Made by a program: the position numbers and the translations under genes. The notes beneath the pieces were generated by a model that was not told the origin of the DNA, made no database searches, and worked only from the letters and a program-made list of their open reading frames with translations. Positions 1 through 11,759 of a stretch of DNA of 64,000 nucleotides are shown here, piece by piece. The number at the start of each line of letters is the position of its first letter. Position 1 is the first letter of the stretch. Source of the stretch: Paguma larvata (Eukaryota > Chordata > Mammalia > Carnivora > Viverridae); contig CM057826.1 in the NCBI GenBank assembly GCA_030068075.1, positions 50,611,116 to 50,675,115 on the forward strand, in the 5' to 3' direction.

Positions 1-1179
1 AGTCAAACATGATTCTGGTGTCATGACTGACATTTCTTCATGTTTTCTAAATCACAGTTACCTAAAGAAGCTCTAAGCCTTGGTCTACTTTTCTCTGGGC
101 ATGTAGCATGTCCATGACCATTGTGATTGGCTACCCCTTGCTGTGACTTTGTGGAAACTGCCAGTGTCTTCTTGGAGAAGACAGATAAAAATAACTCTGA
201 GAAATTAATTGTCTGAGAGGACAAAACTGCTGATCTGTAGGTCTAGGTATAAATAAAAATTGCTCACTAACAAGCAACCGAAGTCCTTGGGGTCAGAATA
301 GAGATTTCTAGATTGATGTCCAACATCTGAAAAAGAAGGAATATGTGTGGTGGTGGAGGGAGAGCAATAAGATGGGATGAAATTCTAAAATCCCATGCCA
401 TTAAGTGAAATTAATCACAATTCCATTTGACTATTGGGATTCAGAAATATTGACAATATTAAATATTACTCCTCTGTAGTGTTAACACTAATGAACATAT
501 ATCTGTGTCCGTATGCTTGATTGATGTTTTAACTTAATATCAGAAGTGGGTCAGACTTAACATGTTCAAAAGGTTACCTACCACCATTCACTTTAAACCT
601 GTTACCTTCATGGATTTCTCATTTCAGTAAATGGCACCATCATCCACCAAATGACCCGAAGCAACTGATGTCCCACTTCCAATTAATCACTACTAGATCT
701 CTTTAATTCTCTTAATCTGTCCCCTTCTTTTCACCCCCGCTATACCTGGCAAGTAAGGTCTAACAATCTGTCACTTGGACTCTTGATATAAGACTCCAAC
801 TCGGCTTCCTCCTTCCACTCTTCTTACCCAAACTAGCTGCTACTAATCTTTTAAAAAGGCTAATCTGACTGTCCAGTGGTATGCTCTCTGGGGAAAACAA
901 AAAGCTCCGAATGTGTTATGTTTGCCAACTTCTTTGATGTAAATACTCCACTATGACCAATTTCAAGTCACCAATAGGATATCACTGAACACAGAGTTGG
1001 GGAAAAAAAATTAAAAAAAAATCATCTTGGGAATTTCCTCTCCCACTTGCAGAGAATATTCTTCTCTTCCACTTATCCCTATTTTTTAGACAAAAATAAA
1101 ATTTACACACGTGCTAGTAGATCATGCTCTAACACAGAGAAAGCGTGATGAAGGTGTGTTTTACTCGAGGCCATGCTCC
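1..1179. other. Intergenic DNA, no feature recognised
   Basis: AT-rich non-coding sequence with no gene, RNA gene or confidently classified repeat. The only simple runs are short poly-A near 1003-1021. Confidence 0.5.
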
Positions 1180-1440
1180 AGGGCATGTTTTCCATAACCT
1201 CCATGCTCTTGACATTTGGGGCCATAAATAATTCTTTGTTGTAGGAAGGCTGTTATGTGTATTTTAGGGTAGTCGACTACCCTTTGTGGGAGTCGACTTA
1301 TTAGATGCCAATAGTACATCCTCTCCAACCCTACCTCCCCCCCCACCCGACCAAGCTGTGACAATCAAAAACCTCTCCAGACATATCAAATGTCTCCAGG
1401 AGGAAGGGACAAAGTTGTTCTTCATTGAGAGTCACTAATA
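1180..1440. mobile_element. MER5-type hAT-Charlie DNA transposon relic
   Basis: Segments such as CTCTTGACATTTGGGGCC, ATAATTCTTTGTTGTAGGAAG, TTAGATGCCAATAG and CTCTCCAGACAT match, in order, the internal sequence I know from the short non-autonomous MER5 family. It is heavily mutated and carries a palindrome at 1266-1283 that is not in the family as I know it. Non-autonomous, no coding capacity. Confidence 0.6.
1266..1283. repeat. 18-base perfect palindrome centred on GTCGAC
   Basis: AGGGTAGTCGACTACCCT reads the same on both strands; a second AGTCGACT follows at 1291-1298. Confidence 0.95.
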
Positions 1441-4019
1441 TGTGAAAACTTCTAGGTAATTCCTTATACTTCCACATATGTGTACAAGCTGAAGGTTTCA
1501 ACTCTCAGACTATCATCTGTCTTCCAGGTATCTAGAGTTCTCCTGGTTTTCATAGCTTTTTTTTCTTAAGTGGGGGTGACAGGGTCGTGCTGTTTCTTTG
1601 TTCCATTGATGTTTTTAGTGTTTTGCTCTATAGGCAAAATGAGGGACTTTGTTGGCAAGGAATAATTTGGATAGAGCTTGGAAAATGGAATATCCTTTCT
1701 GCTGAGCCTATTAACATAGGCTAGCAGGTCGTCTTAGATGGATTATAATCTCCATACGGGTGTTGGATGGCACTCAGTCATGTGTCTGTGGATATGGCAC
1801 AGCCCCCCAGTGGCTCCTGGACAATCAGTCATTGACAGCATGCTACTGGACAGCCTGTTATTTTTGTTCAGGACCCTACAAAACTTGCTAACCTTACTGA
1901 GTGTCATTCTTAGACCTTAAGTGTAAGGACAGTTTGTCTATTTTCTTGCAAATATATATTTTTTATGATATGAACTTTTTCCTTTTAGGGCTTAGTCCTC
2001 TGAATTCTAAATTAGCAAACTTACACAAACCAAAACCTTTTGCTTTCAAGGTTAACTCGTCTCCAAAATTTCAAAAACTTATTTAACTTTTTTTCTATGC
2101 ATTTGATTCATCACTCTGATCTATTTTAATGTGAATACATAAAAAGCAGAGTGAGGGGGTGGGTTGGAGGGGGGCAGTAAGGAGAAAAGGATATCTCCAA
2201 TAATTATAGTATCAAAATATTATCCCACTACAAATTTAGATTATTTCAATGTATTGTGAAAATTGTAATATTCAAGTGTTCTAGGTCTGTGAAGCCTTGG
2301 CGTTATGGTTATGAAGTCATGACCCATATGATTTAGCCTCTAAGGAGTGTTTGCTATTTTACAGCATGATTTACAAACAAATACTGAAGAGGGATTCTCT
2401 TCTTTCTTCTTATGTTCTGAAGAAAGTGGTCTGATGAATGGCCTGATTAACAAATGCCTAAAGCAAGTTTTCTAATATATCCTTTTAATCTCCAAGCATC
2501 GAGATACATGCCTCCTTCTGAAATTGGTCCTTCTCGCATCCTCTTCTTCTCTAGATTGCTTAAGACCAAAATCACTTAACCCAAAAAAGGGACAACACTT
2601 TCCTACACTTTGAGGAGGAAAAAAAGAAACAGCTTTGCCGAAGTTGTACTTGCTTTTAGGTACAGGCTGAAAGAAAAGACTCAGAACATGAAAGTCCTAG
2701 CAATCTGTGAAAGTGCTGTGAGAGCACAGAGAAGGAAGATGTACATTTGTCCACGAGCGAGGGCTGGACTGGGGGCCGAGCAGGCAGGAAAGTATTTGTG
2801 GAGGAGGTGACATTAAATGGGATCTTGAAAAATTAATAGTTTCTCAGGAAAGAAGATATACCCCAAAGATGTGATTTTTCCCTTAACTCTTCTAATGTAT
2901 ACTCTTCTCCCATGCATCTGTTACTTCATACAATTTGTGGTTCTGTGTGATATCTGTACATAATCTCTTCAATCATATGATACATTTCTTGAAGGTAAAA
3001 CTATGTATTACATTTATTATTCCTAACAGCTGTTGGGTGAGTTATAGATATTTAGTAAAGGCTGTTGTTTTGACTCTTAATGAAAAGATGATGAAAATTA
3101 TATCATGCCCCTGTTTCCCTTCCTCTCCAAGAAGCTAATTATTTCATGCTAAATGTGGATTACACATGGCTACATGGAGGACTTCAAAATCTTGAGCCTT
3201 TTCTTCTTCAGAAGGAAAGTGTGGTAACTGTAACTCACAGGATGCTTCTTGGCTTAAGGGGAGCTTGGAATAGAAGTCTGGAGGAGGGAAATTCCACAAA
3301 TGAACACAGATGTATTATTTGCAGATTAGCTAACATATGGCATGTTTAATTGCGGTTCTAAAACAACAGCAAGACTAAAACTGATGGTTCATTTTTAAAG
3401 TTTCAAGTTATAGAACCTTTTAAACATCATTTGAAAATGTCAGTGTCTTATCTAAATTACCTAAAGCATTTCTCATAGTTTAAAAGAGTGAATTGAAAAT
3501 TCCAAAAAAGATTGAAGATTTAAGGGAAAAAAAAGATTTTTAAAAATAGGCTGACTTTTCATTCATATGGTAAATCATAATTTATTTTTCCTCTTTCTCT
3601 TCCTTCACTTTGAGCTGAACCACAAGATTTAGCATAAATGCACATTAATACATAGTAATTATAATCTTCCTTCCCATTTATCTTGAACAATATCTTGTAT
3701 CTTTATGGAAAGCATAAAAGATACAGTCAGGTCGATAATAAGAAACTATTCTTCCGAATGATTATTCTGTGTTTATTTTATTTATGATTAAGTGATACAA
3801 AGTTTTTAGTTTGTCTTTTTCTTCAAAAATCATTTTGGGGAAAAAGTTGTAAACCAAAATATTGCAAAACCACAAACCAAATGAAAATTTTACCTTTTAT
3901 CTATAGAATTAAAAGAACTGCTCACAAAATTGTAATATTCTATGGTATCTGTAAGGTTTGTAAAATTGTTCTGTAATTAACCACAGATTGATACAATTGA
4001 TTTTTAATATAACTTAGGT
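1441..4019. other. Intergenic DNA, no feature recognised
   Basis: About 2.6 kb without a recognisable gene. A G-rich patch lies at 2153-2176 and AT-rich stretches at 3480-4010. The short open frames here have no family resemblance, no introns and no CDS-like base composition. Confidence 0.45.
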
Positions 4020-4480
4020 CATTTGTTTTATTTTTACTTTTTATTGTGATACATTTCAACCACATAAAATGCATCAAACATGAATATGTGATTACATAAT
4101 TCATGTTTAGTTAAAAAGTTAACATGCATCAAACCACTATCAAGAAATATAACATTGGAGTGATATTTCTTGGAAGGTCCCAGTGCCCTCACTTAGTCAA
4201 ATCATCCTTTTATCCCTAGAGGAAATCATTACCCTGAATTCTATAAACAAATATTATCAGGACTTTACTAGTTTGTTTTTTAATATGTAGTATATTTTGT
4301 GCTTTTTTTTATTGTTTTTCTGAATCTATTAACATCAGGAAATTTTCCAGTCTAATCTCTTAATTTGGTGGATTGCATTAATTTCTTAAAGTTAAAATGG
4401 CCTCCTTCCTTTCAGGGATTCCCATAACTTCCTTCTTATTCATTTTAAGTTACTGGTTTCCATTTGCTATTATTTTGCTA
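4020..4480 (-). mobile_element. Degraded L1 3' region, antisense
   Basis: Text such as TTTTTATTGTGATACATTTC, CACATAAAATGCATC and the following C/T-rich part resembles reverse-strand L1M 3' sequence. Divergence is high and the boundaries are approximate. Confidence 0.35.
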
Positions 4481-4510
4481 TAATATTACTACTTTAATGA
4501 AGAAGATTGG

Positions 4511-4735
4511 AGGGTGCCTGAGTGGCTCAGTTGGTTAAACATCTGATTCTTGATTTTGTCTCAGGTCATGATCTCACAGATCGGTGAGATCAAGCCCCAC
4601 ATCAGGCTCCATGTTGACAGTACAGAGCCTGCTTGGGATTTTGGGATTCTCTCTCTCCCTCTGTCTCTCCCTCTCTCTCTCTTCCTCCCTCACTCACATA
4701 CACTCTCTCTCAAAAATAAATAAACCTTAAAAAAT
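4511..4735 (+). mobile_element. Felid Can-SINE
   Basis: Starts with GGGTGCCTGAGTGGCTCAG, carries the tRNA-derived box region (GGTCATGATCTCA), a TC-rich segment, and ends CAAAAATAAATAAACC. Non-coding, tRNA-Lys-derived. Confidence 0.93.
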
Positions 4736-4745
4736 GGAAGAAACA

Positions 4746-4807
4746 TATGTGTGTGTGTGTGTGTATATATATATACATACATATATATATGTACATACAT
4801 ACACACA
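4746..4807. repeat. (TG)n(TA)n(CATA)n microsatellite
   Basis: A compound simple repeat directly after the SINE tail: TG, then TA, then CATA/TATG units. Confidence 0.9.
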
Positions 4808-4809
4808 GA

Positions 4810-5840
4810 AATATAGGTGGTAAAATGCTATCTAAATTATTTCTGTTTAAAAATCATCATTTTTATTCCATAGAAAATAATTTAAAAAGTCCTGTTCTAC
4901 ACTTAATCACCTTACTTTAAAAAATGTTTATTAAACATATTTGGGAATAAGCACAGACACCCATATCACTTCATTTAATATTTAAAAACATGTGTAATTT
5001 TTTCTCAGATCTACCCTCGTGATTAAGTATAATGTTTTAAAATATATTTTGTGACCTACTGTTCTTTATTCTGGAAAATATTAAGAGCATCATTTGGTGT
5101 AAAGTTAATAGATGTGTGAAATACACTTCAAAATGTGAACTTTTGATTTTTCAGGCATTTTATTCTCAAAAGGACATGATGAGTTGTTATGCAATTCATT
5201 GTTACTGTACTGACTTGTGTACATACACCTACCAGATGGTACCTTGTTTCTAGCATTTTCTCGAGAGGGAGCAAAATTCACTTAAGCTGTCATTATGTCA
5301 TCTCCAAAGGAAAGCTTCTAATTTTAGAAGTCCTGTATCAGGATGGGTCCAAGTTAATGTAGGGTGATTACACCCTGACATAAATGCCTCAAGATACAAT
5401 GGGCTAGAGACAGTCCATAAGAGTTTGAAATGCTTGAAGAATTTATGTAAAAATTCTTTCAGATCTTTTACTTTGTCTGAAGCTAAACATAATTGTATAC
5501 ATTAATCTGTAAGTGTAATTGTCTCCATTTCTGGGTGTCATTTCTTATTTCTGAAAGTCACCTTCTGACACTGAAGCATCACCTCACTGATAGTGTTTGT
5601 TCATTTGCTTTTACTAGCATCTTAGGATTTGTATGTATGTTCCAAATTTTAAAGTGTAATACGTGCTCACAGAAAAAAGGCCAAAGGAAAAAAAACACAG
5701 AAATTTAATTTTTCAAAAATAACTTCTAATTTACCATTCATAGAAAATAACTTTTAGCGTTTTGATGTTTCCATTTTCAGATGTATGAGTAAACAAGTTA
5801 TATATATATAGTGTATGTATTCATTAAACTGTTAATAGAC
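4810..5840. other. Intergenic DNA, no feature recognised
   Basis: AT-rich non-coding sequence. A 71-codon frame near 5493-5708 has no recognisable family and I do not call it a gene. Confidence 0.45.
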
Positions 5841-5856
5841 ATTTGTGCTAATTTTT

Positions 5857-6053
5857 TCTAAGTTTCTTTAGAGAAAGAGCGAGTATGAGTAGGAGAGGGG
5901 CAGAGAGAGAGAGAGAGAGAGAGAGAATCCTAAGCCGACTCCACACTGTCAGTTTGGAGCCCGATGTGGGGTTCAAATCCAGAACTATGAGATCATGACC
6001 TGAACTGAAACCACGAGTTGGATGCTTAATTGACTGAGTCACCAAGGTTCCCT
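5857..6053 (-). mobile_element. Felid Can-SINE, old copy
   Basis: Reverse-strand SINE with a (GA)n segment at 5907-5926 and a TGACTGAGTCACC head. Flanking repeats of about 16 bases (5841-5856 and 6054-6069, two mismatches) mark the insertion. Confidence 0.88.
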
Positions 6054-6063
6054 ATTTGAGCTA

Positions 6064-6545
6064 TTTTTTTAAAAAAATACAGTTGACACATGATGTTATA
6101 TTAGTTTCAGGTGTACAGTCTAGGGACTCAGCTTCTCCAAAGCTGATCCTATGCTCACCACAAGCACCATCTGTTACCATACAAGAGTATTCCAACATTA
6201 TTGACTGTATTCCCTATGCTGCACCTTTTATTCTTGGGACTTATTCATTCCATAATTGAAAGTCTGTACTTCCCACTCCCCTTCACCCCTTTTTCCCATC
6301 TTCCTATCTTCTGGCAATCATCAGTTTTCTGAATTTGTAAGTCTGAGTCTACTTTTTTGTTCGTTTATTCATTTGTGGTGTTTGATTCCACATATGAATA
6401 GAATCCAATAGCATTTGTCTTCCTTAGTCTGATTTACTTCACTTAGTATAATACCCTCTGGGTCAATCCATGTTGTCTCAAATGGTGTGAACTCATCTTT
6501 TTTAAGGCTTTATGATACTCCATTGTGTTATATACATGGCATCTT
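6064..6545 (-). mobile_element. L1 3' end, antisense
   Basis: Reads as the complement of an L1 3' UTR and end of ORF2 (AGTTGACACATGATGTT, TTAGTTTCAGGTGTACAGTC, TCCATGTTGTCTCAAATGG, ACTCCATTGTGTTATATACA). It is 5'-truncated and followed by an inverted L1 piece. Confidence 0.8.
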
Positions 6546-6554
6546 CCTTATCCA

Positions 6555-6655
6555 TTTGCCTAATTATCAAAGAAATGCAAATCAAAACCATAGTGAGATA
6601 TCATCTCACACCTGTCAGAATGGCTAAAATCAAACGGACAAGAAATAACAATTAG
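6555..6655 (+). mobile_element. Inverted L1 ORF2 fragment
   Basis: AAGAAATGCAAATCAAAACC, AGTGAGATATCATCTCACAC and TGTCAGAATGGCTAAAATCA are the sense strand of the ORF2 3' part, opposite in orientation to the L1 segments on both sides. Confidence 0.8.
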
Positions 6656-6659
6656 TTTC

Positions 6660-7101
6660 TAATTGCTAGAATTTTTATTGGAATTATATCTAACCTATAG
6701 ATTACATCGGGATAAATTGATGTATTAGTAACAGTGATTCCAATCTATAAATGGGAATAATTCTCCATTTGTTTAGATCTTTGATTTCTTTTATATGTTT
6801 TGTAGTCTTCCACATACAGACTACACATATCATATGATTTATAACTTGGTATTACATTTTTTTCTCTTATTATAAATGGTATCGACTTTATAATTCAAAA
6901 ATCCCAGTGTTCATTTCTGGCATAAAGAAAAGCAATTGGCTTTTGTATATTATCCATATAAACTGTAACCTTATACATGGTTTTAATTTTCAGAACACTT
7001 TTTTGTTTAGTTTTTGATGATTCTTTGAGGGTTTCTAGATAGACACTCATGTCATCTATGAATAGAGTTTGATTTCTTCTTTTTAACACATACACCTTTT
7101 T
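6660..7101 (-). mobile_element. Older L1 ORF2 fragment, antisense
   Basis: Segments such as GTTTAGATCTTTGATTTC, TTGGCTTTTGTATATTATCC and ACTCATGTCATCTATGAATA are the complement of the reverse-transcriptase region of L1 ORF2. No frame is intact. Confidence 0.65.
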
Positions 7102-7103
7102 AA

Positions 7104-7156
7104 AAAAGTTTAAGTTTATTTTGAGAGACAGAGTGAGCATGAACAAGAGAAGGGGC

Positions 7157-7187
<31 letters not shown>

Positions 7188-7319
7188 GAGAGAATCCCAA
7201 GCAGGTTTTGTACCATCAGCACAGAGTCCGGTGTGGGGTTTGACTCACAAATCATGAGATCATGACCTGAGTGAAACCAAGAGTTAGACATTTAACCACC
7301 TGAGAGACCCAGACACTCC
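7104..7319 (-). mobile_element. Felid Can-SINE
   Basis: Reverse-strand SINE with a (GA)n block (7159-7192) and head region ending CACCTGAGAGACCCAG. It interrupts L1 relics. Confidence 0.9.
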
Positions 7320-8145
7320 AAGTATACCTTTCATATAATAGAAAAGGTAGACAACATGCAATAACACATGGATGATAGAAGTAGAGGGATGGAAGTTCTA
7401 AAAGGAATCAAAAGGAAAGGCTATGAATAAAAAAGTGTAAGAGCAAAAAATAATATCTTTGGGCCCATTGGTAGTCAACATAGTCAAAGGAAAAAATCAG
7501 TGTTAATGTTATTCCTTTATTAGCTCTTCATTAACAGTTTATTTTTTATTCATTTTGTTCTTTTAGTGGTTACTGTATAGATTAAAATGTGCATCCTAGA
7601 TTTATTACATTATTGATTGAATTCACTCATTACCACTTCTCATGGAATAAAACAAACTGTAATGCTTCATTTTCATTTAACACCTCAAATTTGTGGTGTT
7701 AAATATAATTTTTCAATGTCTTTCATAAGATATTATTATTTTCCTTTTATTAAGTAGCTGCTATTCATAATCATTTGTATTTATTATCATGTTTACCTTT
7801 CCAGTAGCTTTTCCCCTAAAATTCTAGGCTTCCATTTGGGATCATTTTCCTTTTAATCTGAAGAGGTCCCTTTGCTAATTTTTGTACATTAGCCCTGCTG
7901 ACAATAAATTATTCAAATATCAGTGTTTTTTTTTTAATCTTTAAACAAAAACCCTTATTTCTCTCATTTGAATTACTGAAGAGTATTTGACATGCATAGA
8001 ATTCTGAGTTGGTACTTTTTTGTTTTAACATTTAAAGATACTCTTCGTACTTTCATATATTTTGTTAAAAAGTTTACCATCAGTCTTACTGCTTTCTTTT
8101 GTTTGTGTACTTTTCATGTGGTTATATTTGAGATATCTACTTTCT

Positions 8146-8320
8146 TTTTTTAATTTTTAAGTTTATTTATTTTTGAAAGAGAGAGGAGGGATGAGAGAGA
8201 ATCCCAAGCAGGGACTGCACTGTCAGCGTGGAGCTTGATGTAGGCCCACAAACTGCGAGATCATGATCTGAGCCAAAGACAAGAGCTGTATGCTTAACAG
8301 GTTGTTCCACCCAGGTGACC
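8146..8320 (-). mobile_element. Felid Can-SINE with perfect target-site duplication
   Basis: Reverse-strand SINE, shorter than most because the GA segment is reduced. An identical 18-base flank, TTGAGATATCTACTTTCT, occurs at 8128-8145 and 8321-8338. Confidence 0.94.
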
Positions 8321-8613
8321 TTGAGATATCTACTTTCTAACTATCATTTAGTTAGGTGTCATTTCTTTGTATTTATTCCATTCTTTGTATTTGCTGAATT
8401 TCTTGTATCTGTGGGTTATTTTCATCATATTAAGAAAATTATTGAACAATATTTCTTCAAATATTATTTATGCTCTAGTAGTTCTCTCTTTTTGAAGAAA
8501 CACTGAAAGAGGTTACACAATTTGTGCCTCACCTGTTTCTTAGCTGCTATTTAAATTTTTTTTTTCTCTTTGCACTCCAGTTTGGATCTTTTCTACTAAT
8601 TCGTGGGATTTAA

Positions 8614-8679
8614 AAAAATTTTTTTAAGGTTTTTATTTATTTTTAGAGAGAGAGACAGAATGTGAACAGGGCAGGAGCA

Positions 8680-8711
<32 letters not shown>

Positions 8712-8857
8712 ACACAGAATTCGAAGCAGTTTAAGCCCTGCATCAGGCTCTGAGCTGTCAGCACAGAGCCTGATGCAGGGCTTAAACTCACAAACCACAA
8801 GATCATGACCTGAGCCGAAGTCAGATGCTTAACCAAATGAGTCACACAGGCACCCCT
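8614..8857 (-). mobile_element. Felid Can-SINE carrying an extended palindrome
   Basis: Reverse-strand SINE with (GA)n at 8680-8701. The usual short hairpin GGCTCTG...CAGAGCC is extended to 22-base arms (8731-8752 and 8764-8785). Diverged flanking repeats begin at 8597 and 8858. Confidence 0.92.
8731..8785. repeat. Perfect 22-base inverted repeat, 11-base loop
   Basis: Arms 8731-8752 and 8764-8785 are exact complements, inside a Can-SINE. Confidence 0.95.
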
Positions 8858-9156
8858 TAATTTGTGTTTTAATACACAAATCGGGTATCTGTGTCCAGTT
8901 TCCTCTTAAAAACCAAAGGAAGAATTTTTAGTTTCAAATATTAAATTTTGCAGTCTTAGGATATCTATTTAATGGTTTAAATGGATTCTGTATCTGTTGA
9001 AATTCTTTATTTTTTATCTATTTTTTATCTTTTTCTCAGGTGTCTTTATTATATGATTCTAGTTCTGCCAATAACTTTGCCTACAATCCCTATCTCAATC
9101 AACACTGATTTTGCTATGACTGAATCTTTTTTCCTCTTGATTACTCGTCACTCTCT

Positions 9157-9176
9157 TATGTATGTATGTATGTATG

Positions 9177-9221
<45 letters not shown>
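9157..9221. repeat. (TATG)n-(CA)n compound microsatellite
   Basis: TATG units (9157-9178) pass into about 21 CA units. It accounts for the long Thr/His run in one frame. Confidence 0.95.
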
Positions 9222-9222
<1 letters not shown>

Positions 9223-9401
9223 TATAATGCATTGGGCACCATGGAAGATAGGTGGTTGATATATATTACCTTCTTCTGAAGAGTATTTAATTAAAATATG
9301 TCAGGCAGTTAGATTACAGTCAGAATAACTTGACAGTCTTAAACTTTGAGGCTTTTGAGGGATGACTTTATTTCATTTTTTCCCTTAAACTTAGGGCACA
9401 A

Positions 9402-9624
9402 CAGAGGACTACCTGGGTGGCTCAGTCGGTTAAGTGTTGGACTTTGCATCAGGTCATGATCTCACGGTTCGTGGGGTCCAGCCCTATGTGGACTCTGTGT
9501 TGTCAGCCCAGAGCCTGGAGTCTGCTCCTGATTCTGTGTCTCCCTCTCTTTCTGCCCCTCCCACTCATGCTCTGTCTCTCTGTCTCTCTCTCTCTCTCTC
9601 TCTCAAAAATAAGCATTAAAAAAA
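9402..9624 (+). mobile_element. Felid Can-SINE
   Basis: Near full-length forward copy with (TC)n at 9577-9604 and CAAAAATAAGCATT tail. Flanking repeat TTAGGGCACAA at 9391-9401 and 9625-9635. Confidence 0.94.
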
Positions 9625-9635
9625 TTAGGGCACAA

Positions 9636-10320
9636 TCCTTATTCCTAGGCTATGCTTTATCTGGGTTTCTCAGTAGCTGGGCTCAGACTAAAACTTCTAT
9701 CTCCTAATACTGTAATAACTCTGAAAGACTTGTCCACATCTCCAGTCTCTAAGTGGTTCTCACTTCTAGGCCTCCTTAAATCTTCTGCTGTGTATATATA
9801 GCATAGGGGTTGGTGAAGAAGACAATAGTGGTTTATGTAGGATTCTAAAGCTCCTTCCTTGTCTCCTTCCCTGTATGGCCAGATTTCCCAAATCCCAGCT
9901 GTGAAAGCAGCTCTCAACTCCAACTCTATGCTTTCTGCTTGTTAAGACCACTACTCTCTGCTTGGAACCTATATCCCTGTGCCAAATTTTAGAACAAGGA
10001 TTGACAAATATTTCAATGATAAAAGTGGAGGGGGGTCTATTTTATGAATGTTGTTAAAACATTCTCTCAGGGGAAAAGCCAAAGTAAAGGTGGAATTCAA
10101 CATCTATGTATCCCTTCTCTCAATAATGGCACTTGCTATCCAGAGTATATCAAACAGCAGACAACTAATTTTTTAAAATACTCTCCCCAGCTTTTATAGT
10201 TGATATATTTTTAATAGCAGGCAGTGGTCTGATGACAGCTACTCCAGCTTTGTCAGAACCACTAGTCTTCTCTTAATCTTATTTCCATATGAAGCTTATA
10301 GTCTAATTGTTAAAAAAACA
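9636..10320. other. Non-coding DNA, possibly continuing the L1M relic
   Basis: No gene recognised. Some text resembles old L1M 3' sequence (GGGTTTCTCAGTAGCTGGG), but not clearly enough to classify. The overlapping reverse frames near 9657-9951 have no family resemblance. Confidence 0.4.
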
Positions 10321-10321
10321 A

Positions 10322-10521
10322 TAGGGGCACCTGGGTGGATCAGTCAATTAAGCATCTGACCCTTGATTTCTGCTCAGGTCGTGATCTCATGATCTTAAGA
10401 TGGAGCCGCTTGTTGGGCTTGGCACTGAGCATGGAGTCTGCTTGGGATTCTCTCTTTCTCTCTGCCCCTACCTCTCTCTCTCTTTCTCAAAATAATTAAA
10501 CTTTAATAAACAAACAAACAA
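10322..10521 (+). mobile_element. Felid Can-SINE
   Basis: Forward copy beginning GGGGCACCTGGGTGG, with TC-rich segment and a (CAAA)n tail. Confidence 0.92.
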
Positions 10522-11759
10522 ATCTTCCTTAAACTACAGTGCTAAATTTCCCCTGCTGACCTCAAAGCAAGATGTGGGACAAAAAGTTGAGAGAGAGTAG
10601 GGGGTTAGAAATGAAGGCAAAAGTAAGAGATGGTGGGGGAATCTTTACATATTTCACTTCATCCAAAGAAGTTATATGATCTCTCTGCCTCAAAAAGTAA
10701 AGATTTATATGAATAGCAAGTCTTTTTGCTTACAGTTTTTTAATGTACTTGGAGTCTTTTCTCATTTGATTAACAGAAATCTTAGATATTTTCTGATCAG
10801 AGAAATATATAATTATCTCAGAGCAATGTATAAATAATTTGAAGCTTGCTTGAAGTTTGAAATTCTCTGAATGATTCCCCATGTCCATTAGCACGTATAA
10901 TTAAGAGATACTCAATTGATAGAGGCTGTTATTCTCCTGATCCTTTGTGTAAAGAAGTATCTATATTTATGAATATATAAAAAAGTTGCCTCTGGGAGTG
11001 TTGTGTTCTAGGGCTTAAATAACATACTTGAGAAGAAAAGTTACTTAATGGAGTAATTTAAATATCTTAGAATGGAAGCTGTTTTCTTTCAGGAAGATGT
11101 TTTCCAAGCCCAAAGAAAATAGGTAATATTTCTTTCTAAGTAACTAGAAAGAATTGGGGGGAAAGCTCACAAAACTTAATCAAATGTCAAGGTCATGTAG
11201 GCATTCATTCATGTAGGCATTACATATCAAGGTCGTGAAGGCATTCAAATTCTGACTTCAGTTCACATCCTTTTTTTCCACTCTGAAGTAATGTTTGTGG
11301 ATGTGAAATACAAATGACTTGTTTTATTTTTACCAACGTTGCATCTGTAAAATCACAAACCAATTTCAAGTGAATGTCCTTGATTTATCATTTACCTCCA
11401 GTGAGCTCAATCCAATATGAAATAAAGAATATCAAATTGGCACAAAGAGGCATTCCTTGCTGCAACTGCCTGGGGTACATTCATGCAGAAGAAAGCTTTG
11501 AAATGTCTCCAAAATATAAGTGGTTAAATTGCTCTAAAAAGAAAGTATTAAAAGTCTACCTAAGTATAGTGTCAACTCCTTACATGTGGTATAAATGATG
11601 CGCCTATTCTAGATATAAACTCTGACATGTAGAATTAAAGATTAAAGAACACTGAGAAGAATTCAGTTTGACATATGTTGTAATCGATGACCTATGTACA
11701 TATGAATTCACTTTGTACACGAGGAACCCCAAAGATTCCTAATAAAAGCTCTCAGAGGT
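10522..11759. other. Intergenic DNA, no gene recognised
   Basis: Unique AT-rich sequence. A short imperfect direct duplication of GTAGGCATTC with CAAGGTC motifs lies at 11189-11247. Nothing else stands out. Confidence 0.5.

Larger units (their letters stand above)
7320..9390 (-). mobile_element. Ancient L1M-type LINE relic, antisense, split by two SINEs
   Basis: From about 7830 the text follows the complement of an old L1M 3' UTR (TTTTAATCTGAAGAGGTCCC, GTATTTGCTGAATTTCTTG, ATCTGTGGGTTATTTTCATC). It is interrupted by SINEs at 8146-8320 and 8614-8857. The part before 7830 and after 8950 is less certain. No intact frame. Confidence 0.6.

Noticed and set aside
2153..2176. G-quadruplex candidate
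   Set aside because: G runs of 5, 3, 2 and 6 do not meet the usual four-run rule, and there is no gene nearby.
7100..7291. Reverse frames with Ser-Leu repeats
   Set aside because: Reverse-strand Can-SINE translation, not a gene; likewise 5848-6045, 8633-8845, 25510-25698, 28387-28602, 34659-34919 and 38329-38526.
8980..9259. 92-codon frame with Thr-His repeats
   Set aside because: Translation of the TATG/CA microsatellite beside an L1M relic.
9417..9707. Overlapping 96- and 61-codon frames with Leu/Ser runs
   Set aside because: They run through a Can-SINE; the Ser-Leu run is its TC segment. The same applies to frames at 12914-13132, 15394-15597, 35420-35770, 43887-44075 and 50383-50605.
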